From assembly GCF_023634645.1 (NCBI RefSeq), contig NZ_JAMKMR010000001.1:186001-250000 (forward strand): DNA of 64,000 nucleotides, read 5' to 3'. Below the pieces are notes generated by a model. It worked only from the letters and a program-made list of their open reading frames with translations. It was not told the origin of the DNA and did no database searches. The DNA comes from Vibrio sinus. Lineage in GTDB: Bacteria; Pseudomonadota; Gammaproteobacteria; Enterobacterales; Vibrionaceae. Position numbers and translations under genes: made by a program. Within the stretch, counting starts at the first letter, position 1, and each line of letters starts with the position of its first letter. Positions 36,157 to 44,958 of the stretch are shown in pieces.

Positions 36157-36945
36157 ATGTCAGATATAAACACGTTAAAGGAGTCAGCGGACGAAATTGC
36201 GCTCAATAACACCGCCGGTGTTTACAAGCTTATTAAGGATAATACAACTTACTGGGTTAAAGTGTGTGGCGAAAATAAGTCGAATTTCGTGCGATACATT
36301 TCATCTCTAATAGCGAAAGTAGAATCGCTGTCTTTTTTAAAGACCAATGCGCTGCTCACTCCAGAAGATAGATTTGAGCATGAAAAACTCATTATTTCTC
36401 ACCTTAAAGAGAAAGGTTTTCCTGTTCCAAATATTATTGATGAAAATGACGACTACTTCATTACCCTAGATGCGGGGACTCCATTTGAACAGGTTGATCC
36501 TAGTTTAATTAATGAACAGTTGATTGAGCAGTTGCTACTAATATTCTCAGTATTACACACCAATAATATTGCACACGGTAGACCTGCATTACGAGATATT
36601 CTCGTAAACGATGAAAACGAAGTTCAGCTCATCGATTTTGAGGAAGCCACATTAAAGGCAAACTCTAAATTGAAAGCACGCGATATCTTCTTGTTGCTGA
36701 TGGATCTGCACCGAATCGAATCAATATCGCAAAGTGCCATAATCAGTGCCTTGTTCCTTTGGAAAGGGAAAGTGGATGATCAAGACTGGCAAGCACTTAT
36801 CTCTATGGGTAACAGACTTCAGAAACTAGCCTTTGTAGGACGATTAATTTTGAAGTTTAAGCCAAGAAACAAGACCAGTATCCAAATATTGAAAGTGCTG
36901 GAGATCCTCAAAATTGCTCAAGCGCAATGTACGACTGAAGGCTGA
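36157..36945 (+). CDS. Kinase-fold protein (LPS/RIO-type kinase-like)
   Basis: A 262-residue protein with a small protein-kinase fold. Visible motifs: a lysine in TTYWVKVCGENKS (candidate ATP lysine), an acidic N-lobe segment RFEHEKLIISHLKEKGFPVP, the catalytic-loop equivalent HGRPALRDILV, and VQLIDFEEA in place of DFG. This pattern is closest to lipopolysaccharide (Waa/InaA) and RIO-like kinases. The ATG at 36157 begins the conserved part; the frame reaches 36109. Substrate unknown. It is monocistronic and ends at a strong terminator, with no LPS gene adjacent. Confidence 0.7.
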   Translation: MSDINTLKESADEIALNNTAGVYKLIKDNTTYWVKVCGENKSNFVRYISSLIAKVESLSFLKTNALLTPEDRFEHEKLIISHLKEKGFPVPNIIDENDDYFITLDAGTPFEQVDPSLINEQLIEQLLLIFSVLHTNNIAHGRPALRDILVNDENEVQLIDFEEATLKANSKLKARDIFLLLMDLHRIESISQSAIISALFLWKGKVDDQDWQALISMGNRLQKLAFVGRLILKFKPRNKTSIQILKVLEILKIAQAQCTTEG

Positions 36946-36969
36946 TTAGCTGTAGCTGAGTCACTATAC

Positions 36970-37008
36970 AAAAAGTCCATAATGAAAGAGATTCATTATG
37001 GACTTTTT
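36970..37008. terminator. Bidirectional terminator
   Basis: A perfect 17-bp stem (AAAAAGTCCATAATGAA / TTCATTATGGACTTTTT) with a 5-base loop and A and T tracts at both ends. It lies between convergent kinase-fold and small lipoprotein genes. Confidence 0.85.
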
Positions 37009-37027
37009 GTTTATGTGCGAACATTTG

Positions 37028-37168
37028 TTAAGGCAATTCAGAGTGCACAACTGGGGTGGTACTGGCTAGCCTATGAGGCTTCGGCCCATGATTTGGTGGT
37101 AAGTGACACCCTGCTAATGCAACCATAAGCACCGATACTAACACTATTATTTTAAAATTTTCGTTCAT
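37028..37168 (-). CDS. Small lipoprotein, 46 residues
   Basis: A short gene easily missed by length cut-offs. Conceptual translation begins MNENFKIIVLVSVLMVALAG and is followed by C21, giving a standard lipobox LAGC. The mature part is about 26 residues, proline- and histidine-rich (CHLPPNHGPKPHRLAS), ending HSELP. A strong ribosome site (GGGAGG, 7 bases before the ATG) supports translation, and a bidirectional terminator follows. Function unknown. Confidence 0.7.
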   Translation of the reverse strand: MNENFKIIVLVSVLMVALAGCHLPPNHGPKPHRLASTTPVVHSELP

Positions 37169-37310
37169 ACCTCAGCCTCCCACTATTCCTTATTTACTAT
37201 ACCCAGCTCCTGAGTCTGTTTAGACACCGAAGTCTGAAAAAGTCTCAATTATTAATTGTTAATTCCTTAACTTTTTAGCAGAGCGCCATTCTATATCCTG
37301 AAAAACCAGT

Positions 37311-38201
37311 TTACCTCATGTACGATAACCGCTTTTTTATAAGTGGTTCCACAATGATAAATAATAAACCTATCCAAATGAATCCAAAGCTGACCGCTTT
37401 TACATAATCAAACGCTTCTCCAAAAACGATAACAGCAAGTAAAAACTGCAACGAAGGTTCAATGTATTGCATGAGGCCAATATTGGACATATCCGTCATC
37501 CTCATAGACATCGAATACAAAGCTAACGGCAAAATAGTCACTGGCGCTGCGCCCAGATACAGCATAGCAGTTCCCCAGCCTGATTCTGTGAATTCCAAAC
37601 CAGTATTGTGCTGTTTATACAGCAAAAACAACAATGCGAACGGCACTAAGGTCAACGCTTCGACAAACAAGCTTGTTTCCCAACTGTAGGATATTTTCTT
37701 TTTGAACCAACTATAGATAGTGAAACAAACTGCCATGCTTAATGCCAGATAAGGCACATGACCGAACAAGACGAGTTGATACATGACGCCTACGATAGCA
37801 AAGGCAACCGCCAAAAACTTACCAAGGGAAATAGGCTCGCGATAAGCAAAATAACCTAAGGCCACCATAGTTATTGGGCTAATGAAAAAGGCCAAACTTG
37901 CCTGCAAAACATGTTCATTGGTAATTGCCCAAGTAAAGGTATACCAAGAGACACAGTAAATCAGACTCGCTAAAAAGGCATACCACAACGATCTCTTATC
38001 AGCGATAATTTGTTTGATATTCGGCCAACTACCACGAAGTAGCAGCGTTAGTAGTGCCAACAAAGGGACTGAGGCAATAATCCTAACGGCCAACATTTCT
38101 TCAGTTGAAGCGTTGGGTAAGAATTGGTAGTACAGTGGGGTTAATCCCCACGCAACAAATGAAAGAGCAGCTAATATGTTGCCAAAGCGTACTGTATTCA
38201 T
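37311..38201 (-). CDS. rarD: RarD, EamA-family permease
   Basis: A 296-residue, ten-helix drug/metabolite transporter of the RarD group. Diagnostic segments are GNILAALSFVAWGLTPLYYQ, CVSWYTFTWAITNEHVLQASLAFFISP and MQYIEPSLQFLLAVIVFGE. Ribosome site AGGT lies before the ATG. RarD proteins are named for chloramphenicol-related phenotypes, but their transport substrates are poorly defined. It stands alone; the next gene upstream lies beyond a mobile repeat. Confidence 0.92.
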   Translation of the reverse strand: MNTVRFGNILAALSFVAWGLTPLYYQFLPNASTEEMLAVRIIASVPLLALLTLLLRGSWPNIKQIIADKRSLWYAFLASLIYCVSWYTFTWAITNEHVLQASLAFFISPITMVALGYFAYREPISLGKFLAVAFAIVGVMYQLVLFGHVPYLALSMAVCFTIYSWFKKKISYSWETSLFVEALTLVPFALLFLLYKQHNTGLEFTESGWGTAMLYLGAAPVTILPLALYSMSMRMTDMSNIGLMQYIEPSLQFLLAVIVFGEAFDYVKAVSFGFIWIGLLFIIVEPLIKKRLSYMR

Positions 38202-38346
38202 GGGTGACCTACATTTAATAGCGTATTACAACGAGACTCAAGCACCTAATAGAAATAGGCTCGAATTGCTTGAAGTGGTTCGGGTATATTAAACAAGGTG
38301 TGATAGTCGAGATAAATTGAGGTTTTGTCAACCAAATATCTATGTA

Positions 38347-38610
38347 TATACCCAAGTTATCTCAAGATGCAGGATTCAGAGCGATGTGAGTGGCCCAATT
38401 TAAGGAAAAGGTCTGCAGGAATGGCCATCCATTTCAAAGGCCTTTGACGCGAAAGTGGGCCACTCACATCGCTCCCAAAGGGCGAGTAGATAAGGCTTCA
38501 CTGCGTTGTTAGGGATGCTCGACGTAGAATGACTATGCCTCGCACCCCTGCCTAGCATTGAAGCCTTATCTATCTCGCTGAAACTCACATCTTGAGGTAA
38601 CTCGGGTATA
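38347..38610. repeat. Structured MITE-like repeat A
   Basis: A 264-bp element with 23-bp terminal inverted repeats (two mismatches: TATACCCAAGTTATCTC... at 38347-38369 and its complement at 38588-38610). Inside are two side-by-side hairpins. The first is a perfect 18-bp stem (38380-38397 with 38456-38473). The second is a 19/20-bp stem with one bulge (38482-38500 with 38559-38578), whose loop contains GCGTTGTTAG and CTGCCTAGCA. TA flanks both ends. It has no ORF of its own, so it is probably a non-autonomous mobile element. Confidence 0.85.
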
Positions 38611-38629
38611 TAGTGTAAAGAAAACACCA

Positions 38630-39781
38630 CTATTGGGCAGAATTAAGTTGATTCAGTATATTTTTTAAAGAAAAGTCGTAGATCCGTAACTCTGGATTAT
38701 GCGCTTTTGAGAACCGTTTAAAATCGATGCCGCTGAAATCGCCCTTACCAAAATACTTGATGTACTCAGCCACATTGTCATCAGTTAGCATTGAAAATTT
38801 CGATTGACCCAATACGTTTTGGATGGGGTACCCTCGGTGGTAATCATGAACCATGACAATCCCCCAGCCACCATCCATAAAATGACCACCAACCGTAGAT
38901 GAAAGAGTTCCTTTATTAACCTCATCAACAGCCACAGCTGCCCAGTCGATACCCCCCACTAACACATCTTTATTCGGCACTTTCCCCATACCAACAATGG
39001 CTTCTGCAGCCCCTAAGGCCATCCCGTCACTGGCATTCCAAATTACACTGAGTTTAGGCGTTTGTTTGAGCACTTGCTCAGCAATAAACTTCGCTTTATC
39101 TTTCTCCCAATAGCCGTAAGCAAGTTTGACTATTTTTACATTTGGGTATTCCGACACAGCGCGGCGAAGGCCTTCAATTCGAAGCTCAGATGTGGTTTTT
39201 CTCGTGCCCCCAATGCCTGCGATATAAAGCGTGCCATCTTTATCAGTTAACCCTTCCGCAAGCGCTTTATCGATAAGGTTCTTAGCAAGTATATAGCCTG
39301 CTTGTATTTCATCTGGCACATATTCGGCGATCCAGTTAGGGTATTTACTCTCGGGAAAGCCATATTTTTCCCTATCCTCAGCGAGCAAACCACCATTAAA
39401 CATAAACACTTTTACACCTTGTTGGTTCGCTCTAGGAATCACATCCAACATGTTCTTTTTAATATTAATCAAAAATATATAGTCAGGGAGCTTATCTCGA
39501 AGCAGGACTTTTAACGCTTCGTTCTTACTTAAAATATGATTCCTTGAACCATAAATAACTTCTAAGTGAATACCCAAGTCTTCAGCGGATGCTCGCATAA
39601 ATCGATCGACCAATCGATAGAATGGATCCTCCTTTGAACCTGGGTTAATGAAGACCACATGAGGAGAGGCAGTTTGTTGGTCGGCGTCAACTTGATTCGA
39701 TAGGGCTGGGAAGCTGACTAAAGCCATGACGATAGCCAGCCACATTGGCATTTTGGCTACATATTGATTAACGACACCCAT
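38630..39781 (-). CDS. Periplasmic sugar-binding-like protein (LuxP/RbsB-type fold)
   Basis: A 383-residue type 1 periplasmic binding protein with a signal peptide (LAIVMALVSFPALS). Segments such as VVFINPGSKEDPFYRLVDRFM, IWNASDGMALGAAEAIVGMG and VGGIDWAAVAVDEVNKGTLSSTVGGHF fit the ribose/AI-2-binding group. No transporter genes are near, so it may be a binding partner of a membrane sensor rather than of an ABC importer. Ribosome site AAGGGA precedes the ATG. The ligand is unknown. Confidence 0.8.
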   Translation of the reverse strand: MGVVNQYVAKMPMWLAIVMALVSFPALSNQVDADQQTASPHVVFINPGSKEDPFYRLVDRFMRASAEDLGIHLEVIYGSRNHILSKNEALKVLLRDKLPDYIFLINIKKNMLDVIPRANQQGVKVFMFNGGLLAEDREKYGFPESKYPNWIAEYVPDEIQAGYILAKNLIDKALAEGLTDKDGTLYIAGIGGTRKTTSELRIEGLRRAVSEYPNVKIVKLAYGYWEKDKAKFIAEQVLKQTPKLSVIWNASDGMALGAAEAIVGMGKVPNKDVLVGGIDWAAVAVDEVNKGTLSSTVGGHFMDGGWGIVMVHDYHRGYPIQNVLGQSKFSMLTDDNVAEYIKYFGKGDFSGIDFKRFSKAHNPELRIYDFSLKNILNQLNSAQ

Positions 39782-40094
39782 TTGCTATCCCTTGCAAAAA
39801 CACCAACAATCCCATCACTGTAACTAGTATAGGTGACCATCAGGGGAAAGTATGAATTGTCAACATACCACTGTCTCTAGAAGCCAGCCGAGCAATCGCG
39901 TTGTTATTTGAACGACAAAGAGTGGGAGCAAACCCTAAACTTGTTTGTAAGGCGATATCGAATTCTTTCGCTTACCTGACTTTGCTTCTATAGTAATCAG
40001 AAGTGAAAAAGATGCTAAGACCACTGCAGTAGCAGTTAAACCTCTCGGGATCAATTCAAGATAATTGTGATCATCAGCATGTAAAGGCGAGTAA
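39782..40094. other. Intergenic region before the HDOD gene
   Basis: 313 bp between divergent genes. A minus-strand frame with a membrane-like stretch (39935-40162) overlaps the HDOD start but has no acceptable start codon in the gap. I see no other feature. Confidence 0.4.
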
Positions 40095-41156
40095 ATGTTT
40101 AAAAAAGTCTTGGACGCTTTATTTAACGCTTCCTCAGATTCAGAAAAAAAACAGTTCCACAATATCGCGCCAACTCAATTTCAGCGGCAATCAATATCGC
40201 CCTTAGACGATATTGTCATGAACGCGCATGATACGGCCTTCCTTGATCACCTATTTGGTGAGTCGTCACTTGATTCCGATACCGATCCATTCAGTGACTA
40301 TATTTCTGGCCTACTTGAGCGAATTTTGGTTTCACCAGAAACCATTCTCAATGAGTTGCCCGTAATGCCCGCATCAGTGACAACTCTGATTACTGAACTT
40401 CAGAATGAAGAGTTTAACATTGATGCTTTGCTTGAAGTCATCGAGTCTGAGCCTTGCATGGCCGCGGATGTGATTAAGCTAGCAAACAGCTCACGCTACA
40501 GTCGCAGCGATAGGCAGGTCGCGGATCTCAAAAAGGCCTTTATGAATATCGGAGCTCAGGGGCTTATCGAAGGTGTTATTAACGCCTATATTCAAAACTT
40601 TACCCCTTCATTTAACCTTTACTGGCGTCATTTGGGAGAAAATATCTGGAAACACAGCCTCCAGACTGCCGAATTTTCTAAACAATTGGTCAAAGATACG
40701 GATTTAGAGCATGAAGAAGCTATCGCTTACTTCATCGGTTTAATTCGAAATTTGGGGAGAATGGTCATCTTCCAACTCATGCTTGAAGCTTTCCGTCATG
40801 TCGACCCTAATGCCAGCCACAATTCAAGTGAATTTAAAAAGCTCATTCACAAATATGACACTATAGTCACCCTTTCCATTGCTCGCTTCTGGAAATTACC
40901 TGAAACCGTACTCGTCGCACTGGCTTTTCAAACCTCCCAGTCATCAAAAAGTACACCTCTTGGTGTCGTGGTTCAGGAAGCGAACTATTTAAGTGAACTA
41001 AAGTGCGTGTTATTCGAAAAGTCTATTGATATAGAGACTCTAAAACAACAAAGTGAACTCATGTTGAGTAGCGCCAATGCTCGTCAAATTGCTTCGATAT
41101 TATTTGACGAGGAAAGAAAAGAGCCAGATAAACTGGCCCTTGTTTCTAAAAAATAA
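40095..41156 (+). CDS. HDOD-domain protein
   Basis: A 353-residue cytoplasmic protein with an HDOD (HD-related, output-domain) region from about residue 90 to 300. Segments include LPVMPASVTTLITELQNEEFNIDALLEVIESEPCMAADVIKLANS, WRHLGENIWKHSLQTAEFSKQL and AYFIGLIRNLGRMVIFQLM. HDOD proteins lack reliable phosphohydrolase residues and act in signalling or stress pathways. The N-terminal 80 residues are poorly conserved in type. It is convergent with the Lon-2 gene, 7 bp between stops. Confidence 0.87.
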   Translation: MFKKVLDALFNASSDSEKKQFHNIAPTQFQRQSISPLDDIVMNAHDTAFLDHLFGESSLDSDTDPFSDYISGLLERILVSPETILNELPVMPASVTTLITELQNEEFNIDALLEVIESEPCMAADVIKLANSSRYSRSDRQVADLKKAFMNIGAQGLIEGVINAYIQNFTPSFNLYWRHLGENIWKHSLQTAEFSKQLVKDTDLEHEEAIAYFIGLIRNLGRMVIFQLMLEAFRHVDPNASHNSSEFKKLIHKYDTIVTLSIARFWKLPETVLVALAFQTSQSSKSTPLGVVVQEANYLSELKCVLFEKSIDIETLKQQSELMLSSANARQIASILFDEERKEPDKLALVSKK

Positions 41157-41163
41157 CACAGGA

Positions 41164-43524
41164 TTATTTTCGCAACGCGTTCAACTTGGCCTGGGCAATG
41201 CCAAAAAGGGTATCCGTCGGATACGTCCCCTCTTCGCTCGGCACACCAGCCTTCAAACCGGTAAATATCTCGATCGCCTCAGTGACATGATCAATGGCCC
41301 AAATATGGAATTCGCCTTTTTCTACCGCTTTGACGATATCAGAGCGCAACATCAAGTTATGCATATTTGACCGAGGAACAATGACGCCTTGTTCGTGAGT
41401 GCGTCCTTTTATCTTACAGACATCATAAAAGCCTTCGATTTTCTCGTTCACCCCTCCAATGGGTTGCGACTCACCAAACTGGTTCATCGAACCGGTGATG
41501 GCGATATCTTGTCGATTTGGCTGTTTGGAAAAGGCCGATACGACGGCACAGAACTCCGCCATACTCGCACTATCACCATCAACGCCACCATAAGATTGCT
41601 CAAACGTGATCGTAGTAGTAAGTGGCACTTTTGCCGTTTTACCAAATACCGAAGATAAGTAAGCCGTGAGTATCATCACCCCTTTAGAGTGAATGCTGCC
41701 GCCTAAATCTACGCTACGCTCAATGTCTATGACTTCGCCGTCACCATAAGAAGTGGTTGCCGTGATGCGATTCGGCAAGCCAAACATATGGTCACTGGTA
41801 CTTAACACAGATAGAGCGTTGACCTGGCCTACTGCCCACCCTTCAGTGTGGAGCAAGGTTGTCCCATTTATAAACGACTCCATGACATTATCCTGGAGGC
41901 GGCTTACTCTCATTTCTTGATTGCTTAACGCTTCTTGTACATGATTCAGGCGAATCATGTTTGAGTTGGCTTGGCGTGCTACGTAGTTTGACTCACGTAA
42001 CAAGATCGAAATATGCGCCGAGTGAAGTGAAAGCTTATTTCGGTCGCTCGCAATTCTAGAGCTGTGTTCGATTATGCGTGCAATCGCCTTACGATCGCAA
42101 TGCAACATGTTGTTATCATGAACAATACTGGAAATAAACCGAGCATAATGCAACTCTGAATCCGCCGTTCTTGGCATGTCTTCTTCGAAATCAGCGGTAA
42201 CACGAAATAGCTCGCTAAATTCAGAATCATAATGCTGAAGTAGCTGGTAGGTTCGATAATCTCCAAACAAGATAATCTTTACATCTAATGGTATGTGTTC
42301 TGGGTCCAGTGACACTGCGCCCGTTAGAGTAAGCTCTTTCTCTAGAGAGGTAAAACTCAACTGGCGAGAGCGTAACGCCCTTTTTAACCCATCCCATACA
42401 TAAGGTTGTTCCAGCACTTTAATGGCGTCCATAAGTAAAACACCGCCGTTGGCTTTGTGTAAACTTCCTGGACGGATTAATGAGAAATCCGTAAACACCG
42501 TACCTTTATATGTGGCGGTCTCAATGGAACCAAATAGAGTGTGATAATTTGGGTTGTTTTCAACCACTATAGGTAGGTCTTGATTTTCACGGCTTACCAG
42601 TACGTTAACTTTGTAACGACGTGGTACTTTTTTGTCTAGTGATGCTGTAGCGACTTCTCCTTGTTCAGTCCCTTCATCCAAGAAGATATCAGCATTATCT
42701 ACGATGTCTTTTTGCAGTTCGGTTAAATAGGATTTGATTTCAGAATAAGACGAGTAGTCCGATTTCAACTGCTTGATAAAGTGGGTAATGACATCAAGTG
42801 TTACTTCATTATTGAGCTTCTTGATTTTTTCGCTGTAGGCTTCTTCCCATTCCGTTAACTGGCGGACCATACCGCGTAAATTAATTTCCAGCTCATCGAT
42901 AGTGTCGCCAAAATACTCCTGTTCTTTCTTCGACAGAACATCAAAGCTCTCTTCGGTATGCGGTTCTTCACCATTCATCGCGACAAATTGGTAATCACCC
43001 TGAGTGGTCAACGTTAAACTGATGCCTTTTTCTTTCGCTTCCTTACTGATGTGATCTAGCTCAGCTTGCTGCTTGTTAGCCAATTGGTTTTTTAGCTTCT
43101 CGGCACGGGAGTAGTACATTTCATTATCGAAGGCCAAAGGAATCGCGTTCACCAATTTGGTCATCAATTTTTCTATGTCTTGCTTAAGTTGGCTACCAAC
43201 ACCACATGGAAGCTTCAATACACGCGGCGTTCTCATATCACTGAAATTCGCCACGTAACACCAATCGTATAAATTGTCATGGTCGTGCTTGTGTCGGTTC
43301 AGGTAACGTAGAATCATCGTACGCTTGCCTAGACCATTTTGCCCTATCGCGTAGATATTGTAGCCTTTCTCCTTGATAGACATGGCAAACTCTACTGCCT
43401 TCTGGGCTCTTTCCTGTCCAACAATCTCATCGATAGGAGCCAGTTCCTTGGTCGATTTACACGGCAACTTTTCAAGTTCTGCACTATGATAGAGTTGCTC
43501 TGAACTCAATCTTTGTATCGCCAT
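41164..43524 (-). CDS. Lon-2 family ATP-dependent protease (LonB/YcbZ-like)
   Basis: A 786-residue AAA+ protease of the second Lon family. ATP-binding segment IGQNGLGKRTMILRYL (Walker A), Walker B-like GGVLLMDAIKVLE, and a C-terminal Ser-Lys protease domain with the serine in GDSASMAEF and the lysine in GGVNEKIEGFYDVC. A long helical insert (about 190-300) sits in the ATPase region as in YcbZ-type proteins. The ATG at 43524 is chosen because GGAGG lies five bases upstream; the ATG at 43536 has no ribosome site. It probably degrades cytoplasmic substrates; targets unknown. Confidence 0.9.
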   Translation of the reverse strand: MAIQRLSSEQLYHSAELEKLPCKSTKELAPIDEIVGQERAQKAVEFAMSIKEKGYNIYAIGQNGLGKRTMILRYLNRHKHDHDNLYDWCYVANFSDMRTPRVLKLPCGVGSQLKQDIEKLMTKLVNAIPLAFDNEMYYSRAEKLKNQLANKQQAELDHISKEAKEKGISLTLTTQGDYQFVAMNGEEPHTEESFDVLSKKEQEYFGDTIDELEINLRGMVRQLTEWEEAYSEKIKKLNNEVTLDVITHFIKQLKSDYSSYSEIKSYLTELQKDIVDNADIFLDEGTEQGEVATASLDKKVPRRYKVNVLVSRENQDLPIVVENNPNYHTLFGSIETATYKGTVFTDFSLIRPGSLHKANGGVLLMDAIKVLEQPYVWDGLKRALRSRQLSFTSLEKELTLTGAVSLDPEHIPLDVKIILFGDYRTYQLLQHYDSEFSELFRVTADFEEDMPRTADSELHYARFISSIVHDNNMLHCDRKAIARIIEHSSRIASDRNKLSLHSAHISILLRESNYVARQANSNMIRLNHVQEALSNQEMRVSRLQDNVMESFINGTTLLHTEGWAVGQVNALSVLSTSDHMFGLPNRITATTSYGDGEVIDIERSVDLGGSIHSKGVMILTAYLSSVFGKTAKVPLTTTITFEQSYGGVDGDSASMAEFCAVVSAFSKQPNRQDIAITGSMNQFGESQPIGGVNEKIEGFYDVCKIKGRTHEQGVIVPRSNMHNLMLRSDIVKAVEKGEFHIWAIDHVTEAIEIFTGLKAGVPSEEGTYPTDTLFGIAQAKLNALRK

Positions 43525-43676
43525 TCCCACCTCCATTCATTTATAATTTTCCTACGACTTTTCAAGTGTATACGTAATTTGTAATCTTTTAAGTGATTTG
43601 ACGCGAAATCGGGCCTAAGTGGGCAAATATCGTACGATTCATACCGTTGCAGTTGCACTTGAAAATATTTTCATGC

Positions 43677-43695
43677 ACTGTGGTTACATCACAGT
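43677..43695. promoter_or_regulatory. Palindrome just upstream of lhgO
   Basis: ACTGTG-N7-CACAGT, a perfect interrupted palindrome 15 bp before the lhgO ATG, overlapping the expected start of the message. The half-site spacing is not that of CRP, so a local repressor operator is a better guess. Confidence 0.4.
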
Positions 43696-43710
43696 TAAAG
43701 GGAGACATCA

Positions 43711-44946
43711 ATGCCTGTAGAAGCACCGGAAGAATTTGATTTTATTGTGATTGGTGGAGGTATTGTCGGCATTGCAACCGCGTGGCAGCTCATTCAAAAA
43801 TACCCAGAAAGAAGGATCGCACTACTTGAAAAAGAATCGTCCTTAGCAAGCCATCAAACTGGACACAATAGTGGTGTGATACATGCCGGAGTTTACTACA
43901 CACCTGGAAGCTTAAAAGCCGACCTATGCAAGCGTGGAAACATGCTCCTGAAACAGTTTTGTACACAACACCAGGTCCCTATCAAAAACTGCGGCAAGCT
44001 TTTGGTTGCCACGAATAAGATAGAATTAGAGAGAATGAACAGGCTGTATCAAAGATGTTTGGACAACGGTATCAAAGTCAGCAAAATTGATAAGCTTGAG
44101 TTACAAGCTCTGGAGCCCAATATTCAAGGCGAAAGTGCACTCCATATTGAAGCGACAAGTATTGTTGACTTTCGAGTGGTGAGTGAGAAGCTTGCAGAAA
44201 GCTTCATTGAAATGGGTGGTGAAGTGTTTCTCAATACTGAAGTCACCAGCTTGAATGAATGTGAAGACTGGATAACTATCGCAGCAAGTGAGCAAGGAAA
44301 TACAAAAACCATACGCAGCCAATTTTTAATCACCTGTGCAGGGTTGATGTCAGATAGAGTGGCAAAAATGCTCGATATCGACATAGACTTTCAAATCATT
44401 CCTTATCGAGGAGAATATTTTAAACTGGCAGAGCATCACAATAGCCTAGTCAACCATCTAATTTATCCCATCCCTGATCCAGATTTACCGTTTCTCGGTG
44501 TGCATATTACTAAAATGATCGACGGTAGTGTCACGGTCGGCCCAAATGCCGTGCAAGGCTGGAAACGCGAGGGTTACGGGGATAAAAACTTCAGTGTTTA
44601 TGATGCATGGGAAATGCTGACGTTTTCCGGTTTTTGGAGAGCAACGTTAAAACATTTCGTCACCGGATTAAAAGAATACAAGAACTCTTGGTGCAAGAAG
44701 GGCTACTTAAAATTGGTACATAAGTACTGCCCCACGATTTCCCTCGACGAGCTACAGCCACATCCAGCCGGAGTTCGCGCCCAAGCCGTCATGTCAGATG
44801 GCTCATTAGTGCATGATTTTTTATTTGCTGAATCTCGCCGAAGTTTACACGTTTGTAATGCTCCTTCACCAGCAGCCACATCATCGATAGCCATTGGCGA
44901 GCATATTATGTTGAAGCTCGGCGAAAAAGTAAAAACAAGCGAATAG
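43711..44946 (+). CDS. lhgO: L-2-hydroxyglutarate oxidase
   Basis: A 411-residue FAD-dependent oxidoreductase that oxidises L-2-hydroxyglutarate to 2-oxoglutarate. The N-terminal dinucleotide fold is DFIVIGGGIVGIATAWQL. The family segments SHQTGHNSGVIHAGVYYTPGSLKADLCKRG, IPYRGEYFKLAEHHN and HPAGVRAQAVM identify LhgO rather than other DAO-type enzymes. GGGAG precedes the ATG. The gene lies 12 bp from a large FAD/Fe-S dehydrogenase, probably in the same transcript, pairing two 2-hydroxyacid-oxidising enzymes. A palindrome lies between the promoter and the start. Confidence 0.93.
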   Translation: MPVEAPEEFDFIVIGGGIVGIATAWQLIQKYPERRIALLEKESSLASHQTGHNSGVIHAGVYYTPGSLKADLCKRGNMLLKQFCTQHQVPIKNCGKLLVATNKIELERMNRLYQRCLDNGIKVSKIDKLELQALEPNIQGESALHIEATSIVDFRVVSEKLAESFIEMGGEVFLNTEVTSLNECEDWITIAASEQGNTKTIRSQFLITCAGLMSDRVAKMLDIDIDFQIIPYRGEYFKLAEHHNSLVNHLIYPIPDPDLPFLGVHITKMIDGSVTVGPNAVQGWKREGYGDKNFSVYDAWEMLTFSGFWRATLKHFVTGLKEYKNSWCKKGYLKLVHKYCPTISLDELQPHPAGVRAQAVMSDGSLVHDFLFAESRRSLHVCNAPSPAATSSIAIGEHIMLKLGEKVKTSE

Positions 44947-44958
44947 CATGGAGCAGTC

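Noticed and set aside
38502..38557. Resemblance of the GCGTTGTTAG core of repeats A and B to integron attC sites
   Set aside because: The attC GTTRRRY core is not matched (GTTAGGG in A, GTTAGCG in B), there is no opposing RYYYAAC end, and no integrase or cassette array is present.
38400..38630. 76-codon ORF on the minus strand inside repeat A
   Set aside because: It follows the palindromic repeat and has no family resemblance; an artefact of the stem sequence.
39935..40162. 75-codon minus-strand ORF with a membrane-like stretch (LTATAVVLASFSLLITIE)
   Set aside because: Its only ATG lies inside the HDOD gene, and no acceptable start with a ribosome site exists in the gap.
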